Part shown: positions 1-33,136 of the stretch, in pieces
Numbering within the stretch: the first letter of the stretch is position 1
Layout of the letters: the number at the start of each line of letters is the position of its first letter
Assembly (NCBI GenBank): GCA_026393835.1
Contig: JAPKZK010000073.1
Location: forward strand, 50,159 to 114,158
DNA length: 64,000 nucleotides
DNA from: Candidatus Aminicenantota bacterium
GTDB lineage: Bacteria; Acidobacteriota; Aminicenantia; UBA2199
Direction of reading: 5' to 3'
Notes under the pieces: generated by a model
Database searches by the model: none
What the model saw: the letters and a program-made list of their open reading frames with translations, nothing else
What the model was told of the DNA's origin: nothing
Program-made: the position numbers and the translations under genes

Positions 1-1
1 A

Positions 2-223
2 CCCATCATGGAAGAAGTTAAAAAAGAGTACCCCGGACAGGTGAAAGTGGTGTTTTACGACGTCTGGACCCCTGAAGGCGCCCCTTTTGCCGGGCAATAT
101 AAAATCAAACTCATCCCTACCCAGGTTTTCCTGGATAAAGACGGTAATGAATATTTCCGCCATGTCGGTTTTTTCCCTAAAGAAGAACTGGTAGCCGTAC
201 TTAAACAAAAAGGGGTCCAATAA
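2..223 (+). CDS. Thioredoxin-family protein, C-terminal part (5' end outside window)
   Basis: The reading frame enters from the left edge, so the N-terminus with any CxxC motif is not visible. The 73 residues seen match the second half of a thioredoxin fold: a strand reading VKVVFYDV, then the cis-proline region LIPTQVFLD and a closing strand and helix (FFPKEELVAVLKQKG). Its stop overlaps the next ATG (TAATG), so it is translationally coupled to the CcdA gene. A periplasmic or cytoplasmic thiol carrier receiving electrons through CcdA is the natural reading. Thioredoxin, CcdA and ACR3 genes are common neighbours in bacterial arsenic-resistance loci, and an ACR3 remnant follows here. Confidence 0.8.
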   Translation, partial: PIMEEVKKEYPGQVKVVFYDVWTPEGAPFAGQYKIKLIPTQVFLDKDGNEYFRHVGFFPKEELVAVLKQKGVQ

Positions 224-918
224 TGCTGGAAGGGTTGTTTACCTGGCTGGCGGGATTGGTGGAGTCCACTTTCCCGGCAGCCATGGCCGGGGCGTTTCTC
301 TGGGGCGTGATGAGTATTTTACTCAGCCCCTGTCATTTGACATCCATTCCCCTGGTGGTGGGCTATATCAGCCAGCAAGAGTTGAAATCGACAAAGCGGG
401 CGCTGTGGATATCGTTTGTTTTTGCTTCCGGGATTTTAATTACCATCGGTTTGATCGGCCTGGTAACCGCTTTATTGGGCCGCATGATGGGCGATATCGG
501 CAAGTGGGGCAATTACCTGGTGGCGGCTGTTTTTTTCCTGGTGGGGCTGTACCTGCTGGACATCTTGCGTTTCGATTTTTCCGGTTCGGGACTGCTGAAA
601 ACTTCTAAGAAAGGCGCCTGGGCCGCCCTGGCGCTGGGTCTGGTTTTCGGCATCGCCCTGGGACCTTGCACTTTTGCCTTTATGGCGCCGGTCCTGGCCA
701 TCACTTTGTTCTCCCCTTCCTCGGGCTTCATCCATAACTTCTCCCTACTGGCGCTCTACGGCGTCGGCCACTGCCTGGTCATCGTACTGGCCGGTACGTT
801 TACGGAAGTCATCCAGAAATACCTCAACTGGAATGAACGCTCTAAAGGAACTATTATTATTAAAAAAATATGCGGCGTTTTAATTATCATCGGCGGGATT
901 TACCTGCTGACTGTTTAA
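223..918 (+). CDS. CcdA/DsbD-like transmembrane thiol-disulfide transporter
   Basis: This 231-residue, very hydrophobic protein has about six membrane segments. Two cysteines sit in the hallmark places: LSPCHLTSIP near residue 31 and ALGPCTFAF near residue 147. In CcdA and the DsbD core this cysteine pair moves electrons from cytoplasmic thioredoxin across the inner membrane. The length is usual for CcdA. It overlaps the upstream thioredoxin gene by one base, which suggests the pair works together. Whether the final acceptor is cytochrome c maturation or an arsenic/thiol system cannot be decided from the sequence; the ACR3 remnant just downstream favours the latter. Confidence 0.85.
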   Translation: MLEGLFTWLAGLVESTFPAAMAGAFLWGVMSILLSPCHLTSIPLVVGYISQQELKSTKRALWISFVFASGILITIGLIGLVTALLGRMMGDIGKWGNYLVAAVFFLVGLYLLDILRFDFSGSGLLKTSKKGAWAALALGLVFGIALGPCTFAFMAPVLAITLFSPSSGFIHNFSLLALYGVGHCLVIVLAGTFTEVIQKYLNWNERSKGTIIIKKICGVLIIIGGIYLLTV

Positions 919-936
919 AGACTATGCTTTTGGCAA

Positions 937-982
937 CCAGGAACCTTTTCGAGAAAAGGTTCCTGGACCTCCAAAAGCTTTT
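937..982 (+). repeat. Hairpin repeat element, copy 1 (CCAGGAACC stem)
   Basis: A perfect 14-bp inverted repeat (left arm CCAGGAACCTTTTC, 937-950; right arm 953-966) is followed by ACCTCCAAAAGCTTTT. Homologous copies lie at 44511-44556 (same strand) and 2011-2059 (opposite strand). Stem bases differ between copies but stay paired. It could serve as a terminator after ccdA. Confidence 0.8.
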
Positions 983-1014
983 GATTAATAAATCCTCTTA
1001 GGAGGTCAATTATA

Positions 1015-1320
1015 ATGACAACTTCAACTGTTAAAAAACTCTCATTTTTAGACCGCTTCCTCACCCTGTGGATATTCACGGCCATGGTCATCGGCGTCGG
1101 ACTGGGATCCCTCATCCCCTCTATCGTAAACTTCTGGAACCGTTTTAACAGCGGTACCACCAATATCCCCATTGCCATCGGCCTGATACTGATGATGTAC
1201 CCCCCACTGGCCAAAGTTAAATACGAAGAATTGGGAGATGTATTCAAGAACTGGAAAGTACTGGGATTATCCCTGGTGAACGTCGCTTTAAAATTTAGAA
1301 CCAGGTATTTTGTGAAATGA
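1015..1320 (+). pseudogene. ACR3-type arsenite efflux permease, truncated after the first ~85 residues
   Basis: The 101-residue product begins exactly like an ACR3 arsenite/H+ antiporter: [13 protein letters not shown], then [20 protein letters not shown], then [20 protein letters not shown] full ACR3 protein is about 350 residues with ten membrane segments. Here homology stops at LGLSLV, where the family continues with a Q-N-W motif, and is replaced by about 14 unrelated residues and a stop. The start has a good ribosome site (TAGGAGG). The stop overlaps the next gene by ATGA. The remaining two thirds of the gene are not found nearby, so this is a deletion remnant and unlikely to transport arsenite. 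Confidence 0.8.
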
Positions 1321-2012
1321 GTCGGCAGCCGGTTTTTTATTGTTCCATTTGCGGGCAGGAATTGCTTGAAAGAGAAAGCGCCTGTATATGCAGCTTCTGT
1401 GGGAAACAGGAGCAGGGCGAATGGGTCTGTCCCAACGGACATTACACGTGCGAAGATTGCCGCCTTGCTTCACCCGCGGAGGCGATTGAAAGGGTTTGTC
1501 TTGAAACTCGTTCGCAAAATCCCCGGGAGATTGCCGATTTGTTGATGAGGCATCCGGCTTTTAAAGATCATGGGGTAGAGCATCATCTCCTGGTTGCGCC
1601 GGTTATCCTGGCGGCTTTTGCCAATTCCAGGCAAACCCGGGTGGATAAGGCAAAAATCCAATCTGCCATAAAGCGTCTTGTGGATATACCTATTGGGGTT
1701 TGTGGGAGTCGCGGCGATTGTGGGGCGTGTGTAGGGGCGGGGGCGGCGGTTTCTATTATTTTCGGTTCGGGCGCCAATCCGGCGATGGGGCGAAGCCGGG
1801 CGCTCAGGGCCGCGGGCAGCGCCTTGCTGCGCCTGGCGGAAATGGACGGTCACCGTTGTTGTAAGCAGAGTGTTTATGCGGCGTTGGAGACTGGCTGGCA
1901 TATATTAGGCAAGGAACTGGGCAGCTCCCTTGAAATGGGAAAAATAACCTGCGGGTTTTCCCACAAAATAGCAGATTGCAAGAAAGGAAAATGTCCTTAT
2001 TATAATGAATAA
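1317..2012 (+). CDS. DUF5714 domain protein (Cys-rich)
   Basis: This 231-residue protein has an N-terminal double zinc-ribbon-like segment ([23 protein letters not shown]) and a helical domain with [16 protein letters not shown] and [13 protein letters not shown] recognise this layout as DUF5714, a family of unknown function found in anaerobes beside thioredoxin-like and lipoate-ligase-like genes. The many cysteines suggest metal or iron-sulfur cluster binding, but that is inference. It starts in an ATGA overlap with the truncated ACR3 gene and overlaps the lipoate ligase gene by 8 bases, so all three are likely cotranslated. Confidence 0.75.
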   Translation: MSRQPVFYCSICGQELLERESACICSFCGKQEQGEWVCPNGHYTCEDCRLASPAEAIERVCLETRSQNPREIADLLMRHPAFKDHGVEHHLLVAPVILAAFANSRQTRVDKAKIQSAIKRLVDIPIGVCGSRGDCGACVGAGAAVSIIFGSGANPAMGRSRALRAAGSALLRLAEMDGHRCCKQSVYAALETGWHILGKELGSSLEMGKITCGFSHKIADCKKGKCPYYNE

Positions 2013-3099
2013 AAGTTTTTCAGGGGTCCAGGGGGCGGTTTTTCAAAAAAGCCCCCTGGTCACCGAAGGTAAAAATCAATGGCGTTTGTTAAAAGACGGT
2101 ATTCACGACCCTTTCCGGCATTTTGCGGTGGAAGAAGCGTTGTTGCGGGGAATCGATGACGGCGTTACTTCACCTACCTTAAGGCTGCGCCAGATAGAGC
2201 CTTCTGTCTGGATCGGCGTTTATCAATATCCCGATGAAGATGTGGATGTGAATTATTGTGGGGCGAAAGGGATCAAAATCGTACGCCGGCCTAATCCCGG
2301 CGGGGCCGTGTACCAGGATGGGGGCAGTTTTTGTTATTCGTTGTTTTGCCCCAAGGAGTTCCTGTTTAAAGGGCTGAATGTCCGGGAAGCGGAGCAGTTA
2401 TACCCGCTTATCGGGAAAGCCGTTATCGAAACCTGTCGGGATTTCGGGGTAAAGGCGGAGCTTTCCCCGGTCAATGATATTACCATTGGGGGCCGCAAGG
2501 TGTATGGCTCGGCGCAGGTGGAATTTTATTCGGCTTTCGTTCACAGCGGTACGCTTTTGGTGAAAACGGACCTGGAGGAAATGGAAAAATGTTTGAAACC
2601 TTCCCGGCTCAAATTTAGCGATAAGGGGTTCCGTGATGTAAAAAGTAGGGTAATCAATCTTTGTGAAGCGGTAGGGAGAGATATCGAAATTGCCGAGGTC
2701 ATGGATAAGCTGGTTTCTCATATGGCTGAATTGTTGCAGGTGGATTTTTATGAAGCGGGTTTATCGGCGGCGGAGGTCCAGGCGGCGGATGCATTGTACA
2801 GGGAGAAATACGCAGCCCCGGGGTGGACTTTTAGAAAAAAGGATGCCCATGGGGTAGTGGTTTCCACCAAGGCGCGCAGCGGTGTAATCACCCTTGAGGT
2901 TTCACTGGAGGGGGACGCGATTGCGGGGGCCCATATCAAGGGCGATTTCCTGGTCCCGGACCAGGGGGAATTAAACCGGGTTATGGATGACTTTAAAGGG
3001 AAGACGCTTTCCGGCGCCCTGGAGGTTGTTCGATCCGGCCGTTTGCCCGCTGATGTCAGGGAAGCGCTCGACGAGTTGTTAAACGGCATCATTAAATAA
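2005..3099 (+). CDS. Lipoate-protein ligase A family protein
   Basis: This 364-residue protein has the LplA/LipM-type catalytic domain: RHFAVEEALLRG near the N-terminus, the lipoate-binding loop RRPNPGGAVYQD (family usual: RR-SGGGAVYHD), and NDITIGGRKVYGSAQ, whose lysine is the expected adenylate-contacting residue. A C-terminal accessory domain (about residues 265-360) resembles that of LplA. It should attach lipoyl groups to carrier lysines using ATP. Residues 2-22 are encoded by a hairpin repeat (2011-2059); family homology starts only at about residue 27 (WRLLKDG), so either the ATG at 2005 is real and the repeat adds a tail, or translation starts at an in-frame TTG near residue 28. Confidence 0.8.
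   Translation: MNKSFSGVQGAVFQKSPLVTEGKNQWRLLKDGIHDPFRHFAVEEALLRGIDDGVTSPTLRLRQIEPSVWIGVYQYPDEDVDVNYCGAKGIKIVRRPNPGGAVYQDGGSFCYSLFCPKEFLFKGLNVREAEQLYPLIGKAVIETCRDFGVKAELSPVNDITIGGRKVYGSAQVEFYSAFVHSGTLLVKTDLEEMEKCLKPSRLKFSDKGFRDVKSRVINLCEAVGRDIEIAEVMDKLVSHMAELLQVDFYEAGLSAAEVQAADALYREKYAAPGWTFRKKDAHGVVVSTKARSGVITLEVSLEGDAIAGAHIKGDFLVPDQGELNRVMDDFKGKTLSGALEVVRSGRLPADVREALDELLNGIIK
2011..2059 (-). repeat. Hairpin repeat element, copy 2, inside the lipoate ligase 5' end
   Basis: Read on the minus strand this has the same plan as the copies at 937 and 44511: a stem CCAGGGGGC (2051-2059) pairing with GCCCCCTGG (2028-2036), then ACCCCTG and AAAAACTTTT. The stem sequence differs from the other copies but is fully complementary. 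It is read in frame as the N-terminus of the lipoate ligase. Confidence 0.7.
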
Positions 3100-3111
3100 A
3101 AGGAGACATCG

Positions 3112-3456
3112 ATGCAAGGAAATGGACAGGAAAGCAGCGGCGAGCAAGTACGTCGCATGAGGCTTGAAGCCCTGGTGGCCGCGCCGCCGACTTCGAAGTG
3201 TAAAAAGGTTATCGGGTTGATGGAAGAACAGGTGGCCGCATATCCCGGCAAATTGAAACTGGATATTTACTATGCCGGGGAGCAGCTCACGGTCAAGCCT
3301 ACCCGGGGCTACCAGGTGGAAGGGAAATCGAAAAAGATACCTTCTTGTTTTGTTAATGGGCTCCAGGTGGCTTCGGGCGAAATCCCGGACCCGGGGGAAT
3401 TGCGGAAGATCGTGGCCAGGGAAGTCTCGAAACGAGATGAGTTCTGGGAAAGATAG
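3112..3456 (+). CDS. Small thioredoxin-fold-like protein
   Basis: This 114-residue protein starts 12 bases after the lipoate ligase behind AAGGAGAC. The segment PTSKCKKVIGLMEEQVAAYP followed by a strand LKLDIYYAG and then IPSCFVNG looks like a thioredoxin/glutaredoxin fold: a cysteine at the start of helix 1 and a cis-Pro-like loop before the third strand. Only a single cysteine is at the usual active-site place, with a second in PSC. It closes the thiol/arsenic cluster; I infer a thiol carrier or selenium/sulfur/arsenic-handling role but do not recognise a named family. Confidence 0.6.
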   Translation: MQGNGQESSGEQVRRMRLEALVAAPPTSKCKKVIGLMEEQVAAYPGKLKLDIYYAGEQLTVKPTRGYQVEGKSKKIPSCFVNGLQVASGEIPDPGELRKIVAREVSKRDEFWER

Positions 3457-3483
3457 CAAAACCGGCGGGTTACGGGGTAATTC

Positions 3484-3513
3484 TTGACAACGATATCTTT
3501 TTTATGGTAGTAT
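3484..3513 (+). promoter_or_regulatory. Sigma-70-type promoter for the NRPS gene
   Basis: TTGACA (3484-3489) and TAGTAT (3508-3513) are separated by 18 bases. This gives an AT-rich leader of about 125 bases before the GTG start at 3646. Confidence 0.55.
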
Positions 3514-3645
3514 TATTTCTAAAATCAAATGCGTTTACTATTAATACAAACCTTGCGAAAGTTTGAAGTAAAAATACATATAAAATATTAAATTTTATTA
3601 TCACGGTGGCAGCTTATGCAAATTTCTTTATGTTCGAGGTAAAAT

Positions 3646-29769
<26,124 letters not shown>

Positions 29770-29785
29770 ATTGCGGAATTGGGAC

Positions 29786-30013
29786 TTAAGCTGCGTTTAA
29801 GACAAAATCCCGCCGCTTAATTACGGAGATAAACTGGATGATTTTTTCATCCGGTTCGATTACTTTCCCGGCGGAGGGGGATTTACCCCCCTCATCCAGG
29901 ATGATGTTATATTCCTTTCTCATAAACGACGGGGTGTCGATATCATGCAGCACCTCGGGTCCTAACTCCATTACAAATCGATCGGTTACTTCACTTAAAT
30001 TCAAATAATTCAT
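29786..30013 (-). CDS. 75-residue protein of unknown function
   Basis: The start is set by a strong ribosome site: AAGGAGG five bases before the ATG at 30013. A longer frame upstream exists but its N-terminal part reads through repeat DNA. The product (MNYLNLSEVTDRFVMELGP at the N-terminus) has no signal peptide or membrane segment, alternates acidic and basic stretches and ends IKRRDFVLNAA. I do not recognise it. It is not MbtH-like (no NxEGQxSLWP). It is convergent with the NRPS gene, with only 16 bases between the two stops. A TATAAT at 30080-30085 on this strand may be its -10 box. Confidence 0.6.
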   Translation of the reverse strand: MNYLNLSEVTDRFVMELGPEVLHDIDTPSFMRKEYNIILDEGGKSPSAGKVIEPDEKIIQFISVIKRRDFVLNAA

Positions 30014-30126
30014 GGCATCCTCCTTGGTTATTTTCATTTTCATTATGCTCATTTTTTTGTTCGTTTGTTTCATGCTACTATTATAGAATAGGGGGGATGC
30101 CAAATGACGGCATAGTGAAAAGAAAG

Positions 30127-30170
30127 AAGTTGAGAAGTTAAGAGGGTGAGAGGGTGAGAGGGTGAGAAGA
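30127..30170 (+). repeat. GGTGAGA array between genes
   Basis: GAGGGTGAGAGGGTGAGAGG and flanks, the same family as the arrays in NRPS A4 and A5 and at the RNA ligase/CDF junction. Confidence 0.75.
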
Positions 30171-30225
30171 AAAAATCGCTGAATGTGCCAGAGGGAGTAA
30201 CAAATGTTATACTTCCGCGAAGGTC

Positions 30226-31161
30226 CTACAATGGGGTGCAGGCGCCGCGTGCTTTGGAGACGCATTTGCCCGTTTCGAATTGAAGCGTAACATGGGTGAT
30301 ATCATGATGACGTTTTAATTTTTCTTCGATAATATTGCATAACCGGTCTGTTTCACTTACCGGCATATCTTCCACATCGACGTGCGCTTCGAAATGTATC
30401 TCCTTTTCGTTGAGCCGCCAGATATGAACATGATGAATATTGTTAATGCAGGGCAAATCTTCGATTTGTTTTTGTATTTCTGCGATGGAAATATGTTCCG
30501 GCGTCCCCATCATTAATATATCGAGGACCTCCTTTACAATCGCAACGCTTTCTTTCAAAATATAAATGGAGATCAACAGGGTGAGGACGGGATCGATCCA
30601 GTAAACCCGGAAGAAATAGATGCCGATCCCGCCCAGGATGACGGCGACGCTGGAGACCGTGTCCCCCAGGAGGTGCAGGTAAGCGGAACGGATATTGATA
30701 TTATGGCGGGCGCCTTTTTTCAGCAGGAGTGTACCGATAATATTGGCGATTAGCCCGACAACAGCAACGATAATCATTGTCCCGGCCGATATCGCCCGCG
30801 GCGATACGAAACGTTCATATGCTTCTTTGAATAGATAGACACAGATAATAATCATGGTTGCCGCGTTGATAACGGCGGCCAGGATTTCGGCCCGTTTGAG
30901 TCCGAAAGTATATTTGGCGGATTTGGGTTTTCTGCCCAGGCGGATGGCGATGTAGCTGATAACAATGGAAATAGCGTCGCTGAAATTATGCAGGGCGTCC
31001 GAGAGCAGGGAGAGGCTGCCGGAAATCAGGCCGCCGATCACTTCCACAACGGCAATCAATAAATTAAGCGCCATGGTAATAAACAACCGGGTGGTGGAAG
31101 TAATGTCTTCACCCTGTAGTGTATTGCAATGTTGTTGATCAGTTAGGTCTCTTCTTCTCAC
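30226..31161 (-). CDS. Cation diffusion facilitator (CzcD-like metal exporter)
   Basis: This 311-residue protein has about six membrane segments and the paired metal-site motifs of the CDF family: HNFSD in TM2 and HLLGD in TM5. Its cytoplasmic C-terminal domain (HHVHIWRLNEKEIHFEAHV) is typical of the dimerising metal-sensing fold. It should export Zn2+ or a similar divalent metal in exchange for protons. The GTG start at 31159-31161 and the SD-like AAGGTGA upstream both lie inside a GGTGAGA repeat; no better start was found before the conserved TRLFITMALNLL. It follows the RNA ligase by 12 bases and is probably cotranscribed. Confidence 0.88.
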   Translation of the reverse strand: MRRRDLTDQQHCNTLQGEDITSTTRLFITMALNLLIAVVEVIGGLISGSLSLLSDALHNFSDAISIVISYIAIRLGRKPKSAKYTFGLKRAEILAAVINAATMIIICVYLFKEAYERFVSPRAISAGTMIIVAVVGLIANIIGTLLLKKGARHNINIRSAYLHLLGDTVSSVAVILGGIGIYFFRVYWIDPVLTLLISIYILKESVAIVKEVLDILMMGTPEHISIAEIQKQIEDLPCINNIHHVHIWRLNEKEIHFEAHVDVEDMPVSETDRLCNIIEEKLKRHHDITHVTLQFETGKCVSKARGACTPL

Positions 31162-31183
31162 CCTCTCACCTTCTTACCCTCTA
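31150..31183 (-). repeat. GGTGAGA repeat forming the RNA ligase/CDF junction
   Basis: On the minus strand this reads AGAGGGTAAGAAGGTGAGAG then GGTGAGAAGAAGA. It supplies the last two codons and TAA of the RNA ligase, an SD-like AAGGTGA, and the GTG start of the CDF gene. Confidence 0.75.
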
Positions 31184-32313
31184 ATCTTTTCACTCTCCAG
31201 GTTCAATAGGATAAACCCTATTTTTTTCATGGCGTTTTTAGGGAAGTGTTTGGACATTGCTCTCATGGCAGCGCCTTTGTCCTGGTGGAATTTAACGCCG
31301 ATTCGCTTGTAAACATCCAGGACTTCGCGCTGGAATTCGTACCATTCGCGCAGTTCTGTCACAGCTTTACGGATTCGGGCTTCCGAAATAGCCACCTGTT
31401 CTTCGGAGAATTCTTCCAGGAGTAATTGTACGGTGGCCTCGTAGGTGATGACGTCTTCCGTTTCCAGGACGTTATGGGCGGTGGCTTTAATCGAATTCAC
31501 ATCGATAGCGCCTGTTCCCCAGTGGATTTGTTCCACCGATTCCGGTTTACATTTAAATTGTGAATAAGTATCTTTTTCGTCCAGCAGGTACCAGACGACG
31601 CCTTCGGCGCCGGTGATTGTTTCGTCCGGGTTTTTGACATTGGTTTTTTCGATATCTTCCTGGAAGTGTTTATATTCTTTTACCAGTTCTTTAGCCGAGG
31701 TAATGCGGGCCAACTGGCGGGCGACGGGAATGCCGCGGTGGTCCATTTTGGCCGGTGAAATTATGCGTCCCTGGGGGTCGATGCCGAACAGCAGGGCGAT
31801 TTCCAACGGGGTCTCGTAGACGATCAGGTGGGTATTGCGGTTGCCGTAGAGTTCGAAGGAGACGCTGCAGTTATTGGCGTCGCAGATGGTGGATAACTGG
31901 GGGTATCTGCCCAGGATTTCTTGCCACAGTTCCATGAAGTTTCCGAATTTCGAGTTTCTCAGGACCGGGAAGAGGCGTAACTTATAGGTTTGGAAAGATT
32001 TGTTTTGGAAATAGTACCTGTAGGCGCAGACGTTGGTGCCGTCCAGTTTCTCGTAGACTTCGATTTCTTTGGTTTTGGGAAAGGAGAATTGGCCGTCTTT
32101 GCCGAAGGGGTAATGTTGTTTCGGGGTAGCGTAGTGGAGTTGGTAGGCTTCCCGGTTGTTGATATGGGTAATGGCCACGGCGCCGTAGCGGTGGTCGGAC
32201 TTCCTGGAAATAAAGCCTTTGAGAACATTTTCCGGGTGGATCGGGTCATCGGTTTCAAAGGGTTGCAGGTCTTTTTCTTTGATATTGAGATCATTCATTA
32301 CTTTTTCAATCAT
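31174..32313 (-). CDS. RNA ligase domain protein (covalent nucleotidyltransferase)
   Basis: With the start at 32313 (GGAGG 10 bases upstream) the protein has 379 residues. Nucleotidyltransferase motifs are clear: motif I YEKLDGTN with the AMP-accepting lysine 89, a motif III-like SFELYGN, motif IV GAEGVVWYL, and motif V QFKCKP. It should seal RNA ends through a lysyl-AMP intermediate, so an RNA repair role is likely. A C-terminal helical region of about 90 residues may define the substrate. It differs from the DRB0094-type ligase at 61824. Its last codons and stop lie in a GGTGAGA repeat. Confidence 0.8.
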   Translation of the reverse strand: MIEKVMNDLNIKEKDLQPFETDDPIHPENVLKGFISRKSDHRYGAVAITHINNREAYQLHYATPKQHYPFGKDGQFSFPKTKEIEVYEKLDGTNVCAYRYYFQNKSFQTYKLRLFPVLRNSKFGNFMELWQEILGRYPQLSTICDANNCSVSFELYGNRNTHLIVYETPLEIALLFGIDPQGRIISPAKMDHRGIPVARQLARITSAKELVKEYKHFQEDIEKTNVKNPDETITGAEGVVWYLLDEKDTYSQFKCKPESVEQIHWGTGAIDVNSIKATAHNVLETEDVITYEATVQLLLEEFSEEQVAISEARIRKAVTELREWYEFQREVLDVYKRIGVKFHQDKGAAMRAMSKHFPKNAMKKIGFILLNLESEKIRG

Positions 32314-33136
32314 TGTATTCGGGCCTCCGGGGTAATTATGGACAAATCCGCAGGAAAAGTCAATATAGAAAAATCCGGAAATCCCCCAATTGGCATCCGA
32401 TGCGTGCATAACCACTTCTCACGCGTGCATGACCATTTCTCACCCGTGCATGACCACTTCACACGCGTGCATTAAGACTTCTCACCCGTGCACGGACACT
32501 TCTCACGCGTGCATGATGACTTCTCACCCGTGCATAAGGACTTCTCACGCGTGCATGACCACTTCTCACCCGTGCATGAACACTTCACACGCGTGCATGA
32601 TGACTTCTCACGCATGCATGGACACTTCACACGCGTGCATGATGACTTCTCACGCGTGCATGGACACTTCACACGCGTGCATGGACACTTCACACGCGTG
32701 CATAACCACTTCTCACCCGTGCATGAAGACTTCTCATCCATGCATGACCATTTCACACGCGTGCATGATGACTTCACACGCGTGCATGACCACTTCACAC
32801 GCGAGCATGACCACTTCTCACCCGTGCATGATGACTTCTCATCCGTGCATGAAGACTTCTCACGCGTGCATGGACACTTCACACGCGTGCATGAAGGCTT
32901 CTCACCCGTGCATGATGACTTCTCACCCATGCATGGATACTTCACACGCGTGCATGACCACTTCTCACCCGTGCACGGACACTTCACACGCGTGTGCAAT
33001 GACTTCGTAGGGATTATATCTTCCGCCAATTTACTGTCCGGAACCACCAACATAGTAGGAAAAAGGGACATTCAAAAAAATATCTCGCGCCACTGAAAAA
33101 TCCTTGCATGCACATACGCGGGAATCGCGTGCGGGT
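32314..33136. other. Gene-free stretch dominated by a 21-bp satellite
   Basis: Apart from a short leader for the RNA ligase, this 820-base gap is filled by the satellite at 32413-33000. Overlapping frames of about 200 codons are open here on both strands because the unit length is a multiple of three; none has a convincing ribosome site or non-repeat domain. Confidence 0.7.
32413..33000. repeat. 21-bp satellite 1 (28 units)
   Basis: I count 28 contiguous 21-bp units of the form CACTTCTCACGCGTGCAT plus three variable bases. Variation is confined to a few positions with mostly two states: TCTCA/TCACA, CGCG/CCCG, and the spacer codon. One plus-strand frame reads as heptads H-x-(H/D)-F-(S/T)-(R/P)-V. 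A TAA in unit 3 breaks that frame. Confidence 0.92.

Noticed and set aside
29786..30013. MbtH-type NRPS partner
   Set aside because: Size fits, but the conserved MbtH core (N-x-E-x-Q-x-S-L-W-P) is absent.
30014..30265. Longer version of the 75-residue gene (159 codons)
   Set aside because: The extra N-terminus runs through a GGTGAGA repeat, whereas AAGGAGG sits five bases before the ATG at 30013.
32413..33000. CRISPR array
   Set aside because: Units are contiguous 21-mers with point variation and no unique spacers; no cas gene is in the window.
32390..33096. Long open frames on both strands across satellite 1 (about 200 codons each)
   Set aside because: They are open because the unit is 21 bp without stops; starts are internal to repeats, no ribosome site is present and one heptad frame is broken by TAA in unit 3.
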